From contig NC_055990.1 in the NCBI RefSeq assembly GCF_018446385.1, forward strand, positions 130,522,996 through 130,586,995: 64,000 nt of DNA. Direction: 5' to 3'. The notes under the pieces are model-generated. The model saw nothing but the letters and a program-made list of their open reading frames with translations. It made no database searches and had not been told where the DNA came from. Source of the DNA: Zingiber officinale. Its lineage: Eukaryota > Streptophyta > Magnoliopsida > Zingiberales > Zingiberaceae. The position numbers were made by a program, and so were the translations under genes. How positions within the stretch are numbered: position 1 is the first letter of the stretch; every line of letters starts with the position of its first letter. Shown here piece after piece: positions 34,630-46,687 of the stretch.

Positions 34630-35064
34630 ATGCATTTGCCCTCTTCCGACGAGGTTGATCAACCCTCCCCCCAAGTGCGGCTAAATCAACTCATCCTACA
34701 GCTTGCAGAGAAGGAGCACGAACTGAAAAATATGTCCATGGATCGAGATCGTCAACTCGCTCCCTGGCGGGACGCAGATGCCTTGTATCGTCTTGCTAAA
34801 TCTCGCGTTCACGCTGAAAAGGCGATGAAAGAGAAATACCAGTCTGACCTGCAACGCCAACTTAGCCTCCAGGAGCATCTGCAGCGAGAGCATGAGACCG
34901 AGCTATCCCTCCTCCGTACGTGCCTTAACGATAAACAAGACACCATCGCTTGGCAACAGACAATCATCAGATCCCTTCAAGCGGAGTTGGCCCGAGCTTC
35001 AAACATCCTAGTGGCTTTTGACCCTCAGGATGTTCCTTCCAATAGCAGTGCCTACATCCCTTAA
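34630..35064 (+). CDS. Element D coiled-coil protein, unknown function
   Basis: This is an intact 144-codon frame, ATG at 34630 and TAA at 35062. Residues about 15-125 form a predicted coiled coil with dense Glu, Lys, Arg, Gln and Leu (LILQLAEKEHELKNM, EKAMKEKYQSDLQRQLSLQEHLQREHETELSLL). No other domain is recognised. It lies on the plus strand, antisense to gag-pol, between the 3' LTR and the tandem array. In element B the coiled coil is the third exon of the antisense gene, so this ORF may be the corresponding portion displaced in D. An upstream in-frame ATG at 34546 exists, but the internal start fits the leader better. Confidence 0.55.
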   Translation: MHLPSSDEVDQPSPQVRLNQLILQLAEKEHELKNMSMDRDRQLAPWRDADALYRLAKSRVHAEKAMKEKYQSDLQRQLSLQEHLQREHETELSLLRTCLNDKQDTIAWQQTIIRSLQAELARASNILVAFDPQDVPSNSSAYIP

Positions 35065-35439
35065 TTAACTCCTGTAGCTCCTGTCTGGGCTTTAGTTATC
35101 TTAGTGACTCCTATCCGTGCTCTAGTTGTCTCAGTGGCTCCTGACCTGTAGGACATTCCTTCCCGTGGCAGTGCCTGTATCCCTTACTTGTCTTATGTAA
35201 TTCATAAATAGTAATTCATCTATTGAGCTCGTATAGTGGGTGATGGCTTTGTAATGAATGTTTTGTACGCTCACTGAACTATGCTGCTGTACTTGCCTAT
35301 GACCCTGAGATTTATTAGTTGGAGAGGCTCATCCTCCTGGGCAGTCCATCCCACCCAATTCCAATTGCCCATTTAGTCTGTCGTGAGAGTCAATTTGCTG
35401 CTTGACCTGATTTTCCAGCTAATATTGCTGCTCTGATCA
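35065..35439. other. Spacer in element D, no gene
   Basis: Downstream of the coiled-coil ORF the sequence repeats phrases such as 'agtggctcct' and 'gacattccttcc' from the ORF end. This suggests local duplication of its 3' part. No further frame is supported. Confidence 0.45.
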
Positions 35440-36690
35440 CTCGAAGGTGCTTCGATCAACGTGAGACATGTTAGCCTGACTGAAAGGTCGTTGGGCATGA
35501 GCACAGGGCTCACTTTTGATTCTCGCATAGGAGCCGACCTGACAGGTCGTTGGGCGTAAGAGCAGAGCTCACTTATAACTCGCACTGAGACGAGAGTCTG
35601 GGACAACCGACCTAAAGGGTCGTTGGGCGTGAGCACAGGGCTCACTTTTGATTCTCGCATGGGAGCCAACCTGAAAGGTCGTTGGGTGTGAGAGCAGAGC
35701 TCACTTATAACTTCATGACCGAGGCGAGTGCGGGACAACCGACTGGAAGGGTCGTTGGGCGTACACAGGCTCACTTTGATTCTCGCATGGGAGCCACCGA
35801 CGAAGGTCGTTGGGCGTGAGCGAGCTCACTTATAACTTCGCCGAGGCGAGTGGGACAACGGCTGAAGGTGGTTGGGCGTGAACTGAGGCTCACTTTTGTT
35901 CTCGCATGGGGCGACACGAAAGGTCGTTGGGCGTGAGCGAGCTCACTTGCTTTCGCCGAGGCGAGTGCGGGACCACCGACACGAAGGGTCGTTGGGCGTG
36001 TGAGGGCTCACTTTGATTCTCGCATGGAGCCAACTGAAGGTCGTTGGGCATGAGGCGAGCTCACCTATAACTGCCTGAGGCGAGAGTGGGGACAACAGGC
36101 ACGAAGGGTGGTTGGGCGTGAGCAGGGCTCTTTTGATTCAATGGGAGGCCAGGAAGGTCGTTGGGCGTGAGCGAGCTCACTTATAGCCGGCGAGGACAAC
36201 CGACTTGAAGGGTCGTTGGTGAGCAGGGCTCACTTTGATTCGCATGGGAGGAGCACGAAGGTCGTTGGGCGTGAGCGAGCTCACCTGCTTCATAGCAGGC
36301 GAGAGTCTAGGACAATCGACACGAAGGTCGTTGGGCGTGACGGGACTCACTTTTGATTCTCGTGGGGCCGGCACGAAGGTCGTTGGGCGTGAGCGAGCTC
36401 ACTTAACTCATGCGGGTGAGTGCGGGACAACCGACACAGAAGGTCGTTGGCGTGACAGGGGCTCACACTGATTCTCGCATGGGAGCCGACCTGAAAGGTC
36501 GTTGGGCGTGAGAGCCAAGCTCACTTATAACTCGCACTGAGGCGAGAGTCTGGGACAACCAACCTGAAAGGTCGTTGGGCGTGAGCGCAGGGCTCACTTT
36601 TGATTCTCGCATGGGAGCCGACCTGAAAGGTCATTGGGCGTGAGAGCAAAGCTCACTTATAACTCGTACTGAGGTGAGAGTCTGGAAGAC
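35440..36690. repeat. 133-bp tandem array in element D, indel-rich core
   Basis: The unit is a dimer of two related halves, each with 'aaggtcgttgggcgtgag' and 'gctcactt'. At the left edge the phrase 'cacttttgattc' repeats at exactly 133 bp (35510 and 35643). In the middle (about 35770-36470) spacings fall to roughly 100-120 bp through many small deletions, and at the right edge the units are clean again. The clean-edge, noisy-core pattern suggests consensus error rather than real decay. Confidence 0.8.
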
Positions 36691-37590
36691 TCCGGTCCAA
36701 GACCGGTGGCGATGGCACTGGTCCGAGACCAGTAATAATACTCTGGTCCGAGACCGGTGGCGATGGCTTGGCCCCAAACGGGGGAGGTATAGCAATAGGT
36801 AAGCTGGTCTTTCCCGGCTTCGTCCGTCCTGCCTCATGTTTACCTGGTCGTTATTACTGGCCTTGGGCTAACTCGCACCAACCGCCCTCTCCCTGTACTC
36901 ACGGTATGTATGGTATAGATCTAATAATAAAGCAAGAATACGTAAACCTTACTTGACCCTTGAGCTATGGCGACCCAGCGGCTCTTGTGGTAAGCTTGGT
37001 TAGATAGTCTGAGCAGGGAACACCTACACAGGCCTACTCACTATTTCCTGACCCGCGAACCGCTTCTGCTGACTTGATCATGCCTTCCCGACCTCTTTAA
37101 AGTCACATAGACTTGGCAGCTCTACGAAGCTTCCCGCTTATTCTTTGCTCTTCCCTGCGAAACATCTGCTTTCTTTTGTCTTTGGGTGGGCTTTTCTGTG
37201 AATAAATCCCTTCCATGCGCCTATCCTTCTTCATGATTTACTTGTCATGTCAATCATTAATGCGCTTCCTCTCGTGATGACACCTGTCCAACGCCTTTAC
37301 TGCTTACGCCTCTTGACGCCAACTTTTTTACCCTTTTCTGCACACACCTTCTATCGGACGGCGCTTGGGTGTATACCCAAAAGATACTCGGCTCAGCTTT
37401 CGATATTTCCTAAGAATGAATGGGCTTTATAAACCCTAAAGGCAGTCCGCCTCTTTCACTTTGGCGCTTCGCTATCCCCTTCTCTTCGTTCTTGGCCGCT
37501 TCTGGTAGTGCAACCTTCTGGCTTCCTGCTTACTCCCGACCTGTGACCTCCTTTGTTTCCGGCCCCTTCGCTTGCTTGCTCCCCCTAAAC
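36691..37590 (+). other. Leader and promoter region of the element D antisense gene
   Basis: Three copies of a 'ctggtccgagacc' inverted motif (36687-36760) open the segment. The rest has no long frame. A TATA-like 'gctttataaaccc' at about 37423-37435 precedes the ATG at 37591 by about 160 bases. No protein-coding sequence is supported here. Confidence 0.4.
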
Positions 37591-38638
37591 ATGGATGGTA
37601 AGGAAATCTTCTGGTAATCATACTACATTTCTTACTTAGACCATCATGACTTGTCTTCGCTTCAATCCAACTTGGAGCTGGGTTCAGAATACGAGTTTCG
37701 TCTCCCTGGGCCGGACGAACATCCTTCTTCTCCTCCCGAAGGCTTTATCATTGTCTTCAGGGATCAAATATTAGGAGGTCTTCGTTTTCCTTTACACCCT
37801 TTTCTTTCTGAGTTGAGTTAGTACTTCGGTATTAGTATCTCTCAGTTTGCCCCTAACGTATTCCGAGCTGTCTGCGGCACTGTCATCTTATGTCGCATAT
37901 ATCAAATTCCCTTAACCGTTCAGTTGTTCCACCATTTCTACTCTTTCAGGCGTGCCGAGCCAGGGGTATTCAATGTTCAAGCCAAACCGGACTATAAATT
38001 TTTTGATGACCTGCCCTCCTCTAATAAGGGTTGGAAATCTCGCTTTTTCTTCCTTAAGCCTCCTTTCCCCTTAGTCGGGTTTTCCCAATGGCGCTCCAGT
38101 CTTCCTTCTAACTTCCCTTCACATGCTCATGAACTTGTCTGCTCTGAGGCCTCGGCCAAGCTCACCGGTGTTATTGTCCACTTGTCTATGTTAATGATGG
38201 AAGGCATTCTATACTCTTTTGGTCTCAGCCTTGTTTTTGCAGAAATCGGAGCTCCCTTTGGTTAGCTGCTGCTTCTTCTTTGAAGTTCTTCACTAACTGA
38301 GGTGCTTTTTTCCTTTTAATTTTGTAGTGGCCGCCATACTTCGCTCCTTTTCCAGCCAGGAACAACCATCGATTGTCGTTCTGCAGGCTCTTAATGAAGA
38401 GTTGACGCAAGGCCTATCTTCTGACCCCTTTGTTTCCACCGGTCTACTACCGACCCAACGTCAAACCTCCGATCCTGCAACCACCTCAACACCTGCTGCG
38501 CCGCTCGCCCCTGGACCTACAGAGCCAGCCCAGATCCCCTCCTCTGATCGGCCTTCGACTGAGCCACCTCCGACAGAACGAGCGCCTACTCCCCCTCCCT
38601 CTATGAAACTGCGCCTTGTGCGTAAGAGCAAAAGGTGA
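37591..38638 (+). pseudogene. Element D antisense spliced gene (Transposase_28-like)
   Basis: Starting at ATG 37591, exon 1 runs to 38260 and contains IVFRDQILGGLRFPLHPF, APNVFRAVCGTVILCRIYQIPL and FDDLPSSNKGWKSRFFF. These are clearly related to the element B gene. Intron 1 is 38261-38327, GT-AG, phase 1, and lies after a Phe-Gly as in B. Exon 2 reads VAAILRSF and then a Pro/Thr-rich tail to TGA at 38636. TAA at about 37615 and TAG at about 37818 break exon 1; both fit CAA and CAG codons changed by C-to-T. The second intron and coiled-coil end are not attached here. Confidence 0.7.
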
Positions 38639-39233
38639 CACACCGGTGGTCCGGCCAGCTGGACTATGTAATAATGGGCGGGTGATGGCGCTTCCATAAT
38701 CTTCCTTTATTTCGGCCCTTGTCTGGATCGTACGCTCGACTCTTCGTTTCGGATGCCTTGTTGTTCAACGTGGACGTTTGCTTACTTAAATCTTCTCGAA
38801 AATCGCATAAATCCTTCCCATTAAGTCGCAGCATGCGCGGTATGATGCGCATTAATTGCGCCTAGTGGCAAGGCGACACGTGGCTCTTCTCACGTGGCGG
38901 CGATGCTTAGTACGATGGGACGCGATTGCTTCGAAATAGACGGTCGGATGAAGGCCTCGTCTTTCGTGACCTGCATCTGACGGCGGAGGCCAACCAACCT
39001 TGGCAATATAAAGCTTCCGTCTTCTCCCTTCGCCGTGTGCTTGCTCGTGCTTCCTCCGTCTGCCTCCCCTGCCGCTGTAGCCTCCGACGATCCAGTCCCA
39101 GTTTCCGGCTGATCTTTTCCGCCCGTTTCCTTCTCAGTGAGTCTTCTTCCTTCACTTACTAGGTTTTCCCTGCTCATTTCGCCTCTTTCGCTCCCGTTCC
39201 TCTGTTTTCTTGCCCTCTTATTGCTCCTCCGAG

Positions 39234-41199
39234 ATGGCAAGCTCCTCTGAGCCCGCTGTTGGTGTTTATGGCCCTTGGTATATGACCATGGAGAGTCGGT
39301 TTGATGAAGAGGGCGCTCGGCGTCTTGTTCGGACGTATGGGATCCCTGATGACCACGAAATAATTATAGCCGGCCCGTCCGATCGGCCCCATAACCCGCC
39401 GATCGGCACCATTTCTAGACCAATTCGGGCGGCCTTAGATTTCCTACCCATCCATTCATTTTGGAGGTTTGTAATTATTTCCGCATCCTCTCGGCCAACT
39501 TGTGAACTCCTTTAGGTTCTGAGCGGGGTGGTTGTCCTCTTTAAGTTGCATAGCACTTGACCCCAAAATATTCCACTTCTTCTACCCCAAACAATCAGAG
39601 TTGGGCACTTTCATTTTCCAGTAGAATAGGCTTTAAATTTTTGATAATATGCCGACCTCCAACAAACCTTTGGAAGGAATTTTTCTACATCCGACTTCGA
39701 CGGTGGCATTTCGAACAAATGGCGGACCATTGTCTTCAGTGGAGCTCGGCGAATTCAGAAGCAATCAACCTATCTTCATGCGGTGAATTGGTTGTCCTCA
39801 GCGATACAAGATCGACGATTCTTTCTTTCAGTGTTATATATTTTTGGGTTATCTCCCGTTCGGGCCAATCTTCCCTAGTATGGGTAAGAGACTCTTTACT
39901 CCCTTCTTTTTATCTAAGCGATTTAATTTCCTATTGCATGAAGTCATGTGGCGCTCAAAGCTCGCTCATCTAAAGCTGAGGCCGTGGAGATCGGGCGGCC
40001 ACCAGGGCTCGCGTGAGGGTCTCATCAGCCGCCCGGAGATGCGGGAGAGGGGCGCGGTCAGCCCACAGAATCTTGCCCCATTCGCAGCGGAGGTTGAGGC
40101 GGATCATGTTCCTCGGCTCCGCATTGAGAATCCCGTCCGGGATCACGCTAGAACTTGGCGAGCGTCGAAGAGACTCGTCCTCCGCCACCCAGAGAACCAC
40201 ATGAGCGATCGGCGTTACTTACGTCCGATCGCGCGCCGTCGCGGATCGGGACTCCTGTGACATCGCCTCTGCGCGGCACAGACTCTCCTCCCGAACTCGT
40301 CGCCGCTTACATCGGTTGGAAACTTCCACCATAGAGTCCTGCGGCGGCGGCTGCCGGTGAAGAAGCGCGTCCAGCCCCAACCATCAAGACCACCCTCGAT
40401 TCCCATCGGAGGAATATTCTTGTCCGATCGGCCCTCAAGCCCGTTCACGAAATAACCTTGGGGTCCGCTTGCCAAGCTTTTGAGGCCTTGATTCAAGCGG
40501 CCCTCATGGCGCCCAAACTCGGCGACAACAACATGCACAGAGCCACTCGGTATTCATTTTCTTTCTGTTCCATGCCACTATTTGATTCTGATTTCATTAT
40601 TTCCTTTACAGCGCTGGGCTGAGCAAATCGCCACTAGCCATTGGCTAGCCGAGCTGGAGGGTCTCCTGGAAAAACTTCAATTGTCGGGGGTCCGTCGGTC
40701 GAGCGGGAGAAACAAACCCTCGAGGCCGAACAGATGCTGCTGAGGTGGCCCGACTCGAAGACTTGGTGAAGAAGCGGGACGGGAAGTGAAGAGCCGATGG
40801 CCGGAAGAAGCGGCGTTGCGATCTGGATAAAATGAAAGTGAGTCAGGGCCTAGATCGCGATCTAAGCTAGAGGCGGTGAATCTTGAGCGAGAGATCCGTT
40901 CGTGGGCGCACAAGGCGAGGTGGACTTGAAGGGTTCAAGACACCTTAACCGCTTCCGCGACATTCAGAAAATATAAAGAGGGTGAGCCGAGCCGCCTAGC
41001 AGCATGAGAATACCTCCACTCGGAGAGGTTCGACCTAAAATTCGGTGGCAACGTCTCTTCCACTTTCAAGCGGTCAAGGTCACCGTGACATACTTGAAGA
41101 AAGGGGCCACCTTCCCGAATGCATATTCCCGCTTCCGACCTGGCGGCCATGATTGATGATATTCCTGACGCCTTCTTCAGCTTTGAAGACCCTGAGTGA
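39234..41199 (+). pseudogene. Element E antisense spliced gene (Transposase_28-like, coiled coil)
   Basis: The gene starts MASSSEPAVGVYGPWYMTMESRFD (ATG 39234), very close to the B gene. The middle is broken by frameshifts. A donor at 39884 follows a Gly-Leu-x-Pro piece at the intron 1 position of B and D. Intron 2 can be placed at about 40550-40611, with 'tttccttta cag' before CGCTGGGCTGAG (Arg-Trp-Ala-Glu, cf. Arg-Trp-Val-Glu in B). The end reads IDDIPDAFFSFEDPE before TGA at 41197, matching the end of the B gene. The coiled-coil exon is badly frameshifted. Confidence 0.68.
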
Positions 41200-41559
41200 G
41201 GCGGGTTATTTCGAGTACCTTCTGTATTTCATCCGCTCGGCGGATGTAAAATTTTTGTGCGTGCCGTTCGGCATAATTCTTCTTTTAAAGAAACGCTGCT
41301 CCTTTGTTTGTTTTCCTACTCATTGTCCATAATATTCTTCTGTTTGCTTAACGTTGATACTTAGAGTTAGTCCTGCTCTTAAGGGTTCTCCTTCACGCAT
41401 CCGATCGGCTTGGCATATTGCATAGGGTCCGAGCTAGGTAGCCTACTCACTTTGCACGTATCTTGCCTGCGTGAAGTCCACAAAGCCGAGTGTCGAAGGG
41501 CCAACTCCCAATCGGACCTGAATTTTTTAATATTTGTAGTTTCCACGGTCTTACTTTGA

Positions 41560-42490
41560 TATTCGTTTTTCCGCTCGGATGTTTATAGCCGATCGGCGCG
41601 GCTCTTGATCTTTAAGCGGTGCTCGTCGGTCTTCCGATAGGAGGTTTATAAAGCCGGCTCGTCTCTCGATTTTTGCAGCGGGCTCGTCGGTCTTCCTTCG
41701 GAGGGTTTATAGGCCGGCTCGTCTCGATTTTTGCAGCGGTGCTCGTCGGTAGCGGATGTTTATAGCCGTCGGCGCGGCTCTCGATTTTAGCGGCGGTGCT
41801 CGTCGGATGCGCCGCTCGGAGGGTTTATAGGCGGCCGCGTCTCGATCTTAACGGCGGTGCTCGTCGTGGCGGATGTTATAGCCGATCGGTAGCGGCTCTC
41901 GATTTTCGGCGGTGCTCGTGGCGCGGATGTTTATAAGCCGTCGGGCGGCTCTCGATTTTTGCGGCGGTGCTCGTCGATGCCGCTCGGAGGGTTTATAAAC
42001 GCCGTCTCGATCTTTAACGACCGTGCTCGTCGGCGCGGATGTTTATAGCGATCGGTTGCGGCTCGATTTTGCAGCGGTGCTCGTCGATGCTTCGGAGGGT
42101 TTATAGGCAAGCGGCACGTCTCTCGATCTTCCGCGGTGCTCGTCGGCGCGGATGTTTATAGCCGATCGGCGCGGCTCTCGATTTTGAACGACGGATTCCG
42201 CTCGGAGGGTTTATAGGCGCCGGCACGTCTCGATCTTTAGCGGCGGTGCTCGTCGGCGCGGATGTTTATAGCCGTCGGCGCGGCTCTCGATTTTTAACGG
42301 CGGTGCTCGTCGGTACGCGCTTCGGAGGGTTTATGAGCGCCCGTCTCTCGATCTCTTGCGGTGCTCGTCGGTAGCGGATGTTTATAGCCGATCGGTAGCG
42401 GCTCTCGATTTTACGGCGGTGCTCGTCGGTGCGCTTCGGAGGGTTTATAGACGCCGGCTCGTCTCTACGGTTTAACGTCTGGGCTAGACG
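41560..42490. repeat. Tandem array in element E, indel-rich
   Basis: Units carry 'ggatgtttatagccgatcgg' or 'ggagggtttataggcgccgg', then 'gtctctcgattttt' and 'cggcggtgctcgtcgg'. These correspond to the 65-bp unit of element B and alternate between two versions. Spacing is irregular because of many short deletions, in contrast to the strict 65-bp period in B. I suspect poor consensus in a collapsed array. Confidence 0.78.
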
Positions 42491-42509
42491 GCCTTCGAGG
42501 TTGACTCCT

Positions 42510-43060
42510 TACCAGGTCAAGCGACCTTGGCCTTCATATCTCACGCTTGAACAATATTTATGCCCGGCCGAACAGCACGGGTCATTCGCTTGCGAACCTG
42601 ATCGGTAGGGAGGCTTTCCCTATTCGAGTGCTTGGCTCGGATAATCCCTATGCCCCTTTTACCCAAGAACGTACTCCTGGCCGAACGGCTCAGGGTCTGC
42701 TCCGAGCATTTTGGCTCGGATAATTTATATCCGTCCGAATGGTACGGGGCTTCCGTTGCTAGAGCGTTTGGCGCCAATTTGATCCGTATACCTCCGGCCG
42801 AGCGGTTCGGGGCCTTCGTTGTCGAGCACTTGGCTCGGAAAACCATATACCTAGCCGACCGGCTCAGGCCTTCGCTCCAGGCAATAACCTCCCTTTATCA
42901 TCCTGAGCAGCGCAGGGCTTTGGTTTCCTTCCTGCCACACTGGTATGCAGCCCGGCCGAACTGCTCGGGGTCTTCGATGTCGAGCTCCCGGCTCGGATAC
43001 AACCTCCCGGCCGATCGGCTCGGGGGCCTTCGGTGTACGATGATAATGCCTTATATTCGC
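42510..43060. repeat. Imperfect repeats rich in 'ttggctcgga' in element E
   Basis: A degenerate unit of about 75-85 bp recurs about six times, with the pattern 'gccgaacggctc.ggg.ctt' followed by 'cga..gcttggctcgga'. It sits between the noisy array and the end of pol. No coding sequence is supported in it. Confidence 0.6.
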
Positions 43061-43140
43061 TCTTTTGACTTTTCATCTCTGCATTTCAAGTATTTAGTCG
43101 AAAAATGAAATACACAGGGTGATTTACAGTGATACACCTT

Positions 43141-46100
43141 TCACCCCGCCCGGTAAGGCTGGAGGTGGTTCACGCTCCACGGCCTATCTAGCTGCCGTCC
43201 GTCCTCATCCTCCAGATAATACGCGCCGGAGCTTTTCGATGATTTTGAAAGGGCACGCCCATGGAGCTTCAAGCTTGCCGACGTCCCGGCTGACTTTCTT
43301 CGAGACAAGATCGCCGACTTGGACGATCTGGGAATTACTCGCCGGTTGTAGTTTTGCTTCATCCGTTGACGGTACATCAGCCGAACGGACGCCTTTGCCC
43401 TCTCCTCTTCTACCAAGTCCACTCCATGTTTCTCCGTTCGTTGTCATCATCATAGCTCGGATCTGGCGACTCAGCCGACTTCGACCGGTATGATGACCTC
43501 ACGCCATATACCAAATGGAGCAGTGTGACTCCGTCCCTTCTTTTGGCGTCGTTCGGATAGCCCACAAGACGCTCGGCACTTCATCAGGCCAACTCCTCCC
43601 AAATGGTCGGCCGGTAGCCGATCTGAAGAATTTCGGTTGGCGACTTGACTTGACCGTTGCTACGAGGATAGGCTACGGACGTGAAATGTTGCTCAATGCC
43701 GTAGCTTTTGCACCAATCTTCTAACATCTTCCCTGTGAACTGCTGCCCGTTGTCGGACACTAATCGGCGAGGATGCCGAACCGACAAATGATGTGTTGCT
43801 AGATGAATTTTTAACCATTTGTTCGGTGATTTTTGCCAGTGACTCGGCCTCCACCCACTTGGAGAAATAGTCTACCGCCACTAGTAAAAATTTCCTCGCC
43901 CGGTCGCCACCGGAAATGGACCCACAATATCCATTCCCCATTGATCGAACGGACATGAGATGGTTGATGCCTTCATCTCCTCTGCCGGTCGGTGGGAGAA
44001 GTTGTGATACTTCGGCATGAAAGGCATGTAGATCCTGTCCGAGTGGCATCTGCTTGTAAAGTTGGCCAAAAGTATCCGGCCAAGAGGATCTTCTTGGCCA
44101 ATGAGCGTCCGCCCGGATGACCCCGCATGATCCTTGATGTACTTCCTAGAGGATGTAAGGTGAGTCCTCCGAGCTTACACATTTCAGCAAAGGGCGCGAG
44201 AAAGCTGATCTCCGATGAGTGTGAACCAACCGGCTCTTCTTCGAGGAGCCGGGCTGCATATTCATCGGATGGTGTGGTGCCCGAGCGGAGGAATTCTATA
44301 ATAGGTGTCCTCCGGTCACTTGGAAATGTGAGGCCTTGCATCCGGTCGACATGCGCCACCATGGCGTTTTCAATTGGTTCTTGAACGACCGGCGTTATTG
44401 AGCTCGCTAGTTTGGCTAACTCATCGGTTGGTTCTCCGTTCGGGGATCTTCTGAATAAGCACCTCTTGGAAAGTAGCTTTGAGTTTTCAAAGGCCTCGGT
44501 AGAGTTTGGGCGAACAGTTGATTTCAAAGGTCTTGGGAAAGTTCTTGGCGGTAGTGAATCGAATAGAGTGTCACCATTGCTCCCACATGCCGTCTTTGCA
44601 ATCCGGCTATGAGGGCCTCATACTCTGCCGTTGTTAGTAGCTTTGTAATCTAGGCCGGACGGATAGGTGCATCTTTTCTTCCGAGGTGAGAGTAGTAATA
44701 TTCCGATCCCACTTCCAAGCCGAGGAATCCATCCACATATATTCTCCACATAGCTTCCGGCCTTTGCACTTCGGTCACAAAATCAGCTAAGGATTGGGCT
44801 TTAATCGCCGAGCGGGGCTGATATTGGATGTCAAATTCACTTAATTCTGTCGTCCACTTGATAAGCCGTCCAGACGCTTCCGGATTCAACAGCACTCTTC
44901 CAAGTGGACTGTTCGTCCGGACAATAATGGTATGGGCTAAGAAATACGGTCGCAGGCGCCGAGCGGCTAGAACCAAAGCAAAGGCCAACTTCTCGAGCCC
45001 GGTGTAACGAGATTCGGTATCTTTTAAAATGTGGCTTAGAAAATACACGGGCTGCTCTTCGCCGCTTGCCCTCACAAGTGCTGAGCCTACAGCATGCTCA
45101 GTTGACGACAAATAAATATAAAGTGACTCACCCCTGATCGGCTTGGCTAACACTGGCAGAGAATTAAGATATGTCTTCAATTCTCCGAACGCTCGGTCAC
45201 ATTCTTCATCCCACTAGAATTTAGTAGCCTTGGCAGATCTTGAAGAATGGAAGGCTCCGGTCGGCGGTTCTGGAGATGAATCTGGATAAAGCAGTTATCC
45301 GACCGGTCAACCTCTACACTTCTCTTGTATTTCTAGGGGACGGCATGTCTTGCAGTGCTTTCACCTTGCTGGGATTTGCTTCAATTCCCCGCTCGGTCAC
45401 TATGTACCCCAAGAAACGCCCTCCTTTAGCTCCGAACAGGCACTTCTGTGGATTTAGCTTGACTCCATATTTGCGCAGTGTTCGGAAGGTTTCTTCCATA
45501 TCCTTGAAAAGATCGGCCGCTCGGACGGATTTGATAAGAATGTCGTCAACATAAACTTCCAGATTCCGCCCGATCTGCTCCTTGAAAACCTTGTTCATCA
45601 AGCGTTGATAGGTGGCTCCGGCATTCTTCAATCCGAACGGCATCACATTGTAACAATATGTGCCGTCAGCCGTTACGAAGCTTACTTTTTCTTGGTCTTC
45701 CCGGGCGAGCGGTACTTGATGATATCCTTGGTAAGCATCAAGCATGCAAATTAGTTCGCAGCCGGCTGTGGAGTCCACCAACTGATCTATCCGGGGCAGA
45801 GGATAAAAATCCTTGGGGCATGCCTTGTTTAAATCTCGAAAGTCGATGCAGACCCTCCACTTGCCGCCCGGCTTGGAGACCAAGACTACGTTGGCCAGCC
45901 AGCTCGGGTACTGCACCTCGCGTATGTGGCGGCCTTCAGAAGTTTTTCCACCTCCGCCCGGATAATGGCATTCCGCTCGGCACTGAAGTCCCTTTTCTCT
46001 GCTTCACTGGTCGAGCGTCCGGACATGCAATTCATGCTGCGCCAGGCTCGGCGAAATTCCGGGTAACTCATGTGTCGACCAAACGAAGACATCATGATTT

Positions 46101-46687
46101 CGTTGGAGGCATTGAATCGACTTCTCCTTCTGTTCTTTCCCCAAATCGAGGCGATAAAGGTCGTGGACTCCGATCGGTCGGATGGATCTGGACTTCCTCC
46201 TTTTCATCATAAATTAAAGCGGAGGTTTCTCGGTTATGGCGTGTACCTCAATTCGGGGCGCGGAACAAGCCTCTGCTCGGATCATCTCTATATAGCACCG
46301 TCGAGCTATCTCCCGCACTTCTCCTACTTTGTCCTCCACGGGAACTTTATCTTGGTGGAAGGTTGAGACAATGCTCGGAATTCGCCGGCCGTGAATCCCA
46401 AAATGACGTTGTAGGATGAGGAGAGTGACCACCCTGAGTTAGCATCTGGTCCTCTGGCGGCTCTTCTCCCGGCGAGGTGGCGGATTTGTCCAGGCCGGTG
46501 AACTTCGTTACCGTAAACCCGTAGGCGGGGTTGTCATGGGCAGGCTCGGCTCGATCAATTTTGGTGATCGACGCCTTCTTGAATATGATGTTGACAGAGC
46601 TCCCTGTGTCAACAAATACGCGGTGAATGGTGTAATTTGCTATTACCGCTTTAATGAGCAGCGCGTCGTGGGGTACTTCAACTCCTT
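43141..46687 (-). pseudogene. Element E pol (protease, RT, dual RNase H, integrase), broken
   Basis: The order is that of element B. The protease (about 46650-46500) keeps VDTGSSVNIIF. A linker follows to about 45950. Reverse transcriptase (45916-45314, 200 open codons) has WRVCIDFRDLNKACPKDFY, MLDAYQGYHQ and YVDD. RNase H (45180-44650) includes YFLSHILKDTESRYTGLEKLAFAL and the start of the archaeal-type domain. Integrase (about 44300-43580) has GGHPGGRSLAKKILLAGYFWP and MDIVGPFPVATGR. The C-terminal end reaches 43141. Numerous small insertions and deletions shift the frame in every part except RT. Many are one or two bases, so some may be sequencing errors rather than biology. Confidence 0.82.

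Noticed and set aside
20190..42480. Regular repeats as a CRISPR array
   Set aside because: The units are direct tandem repeats without unique spacers, in a plant retrotransposon.
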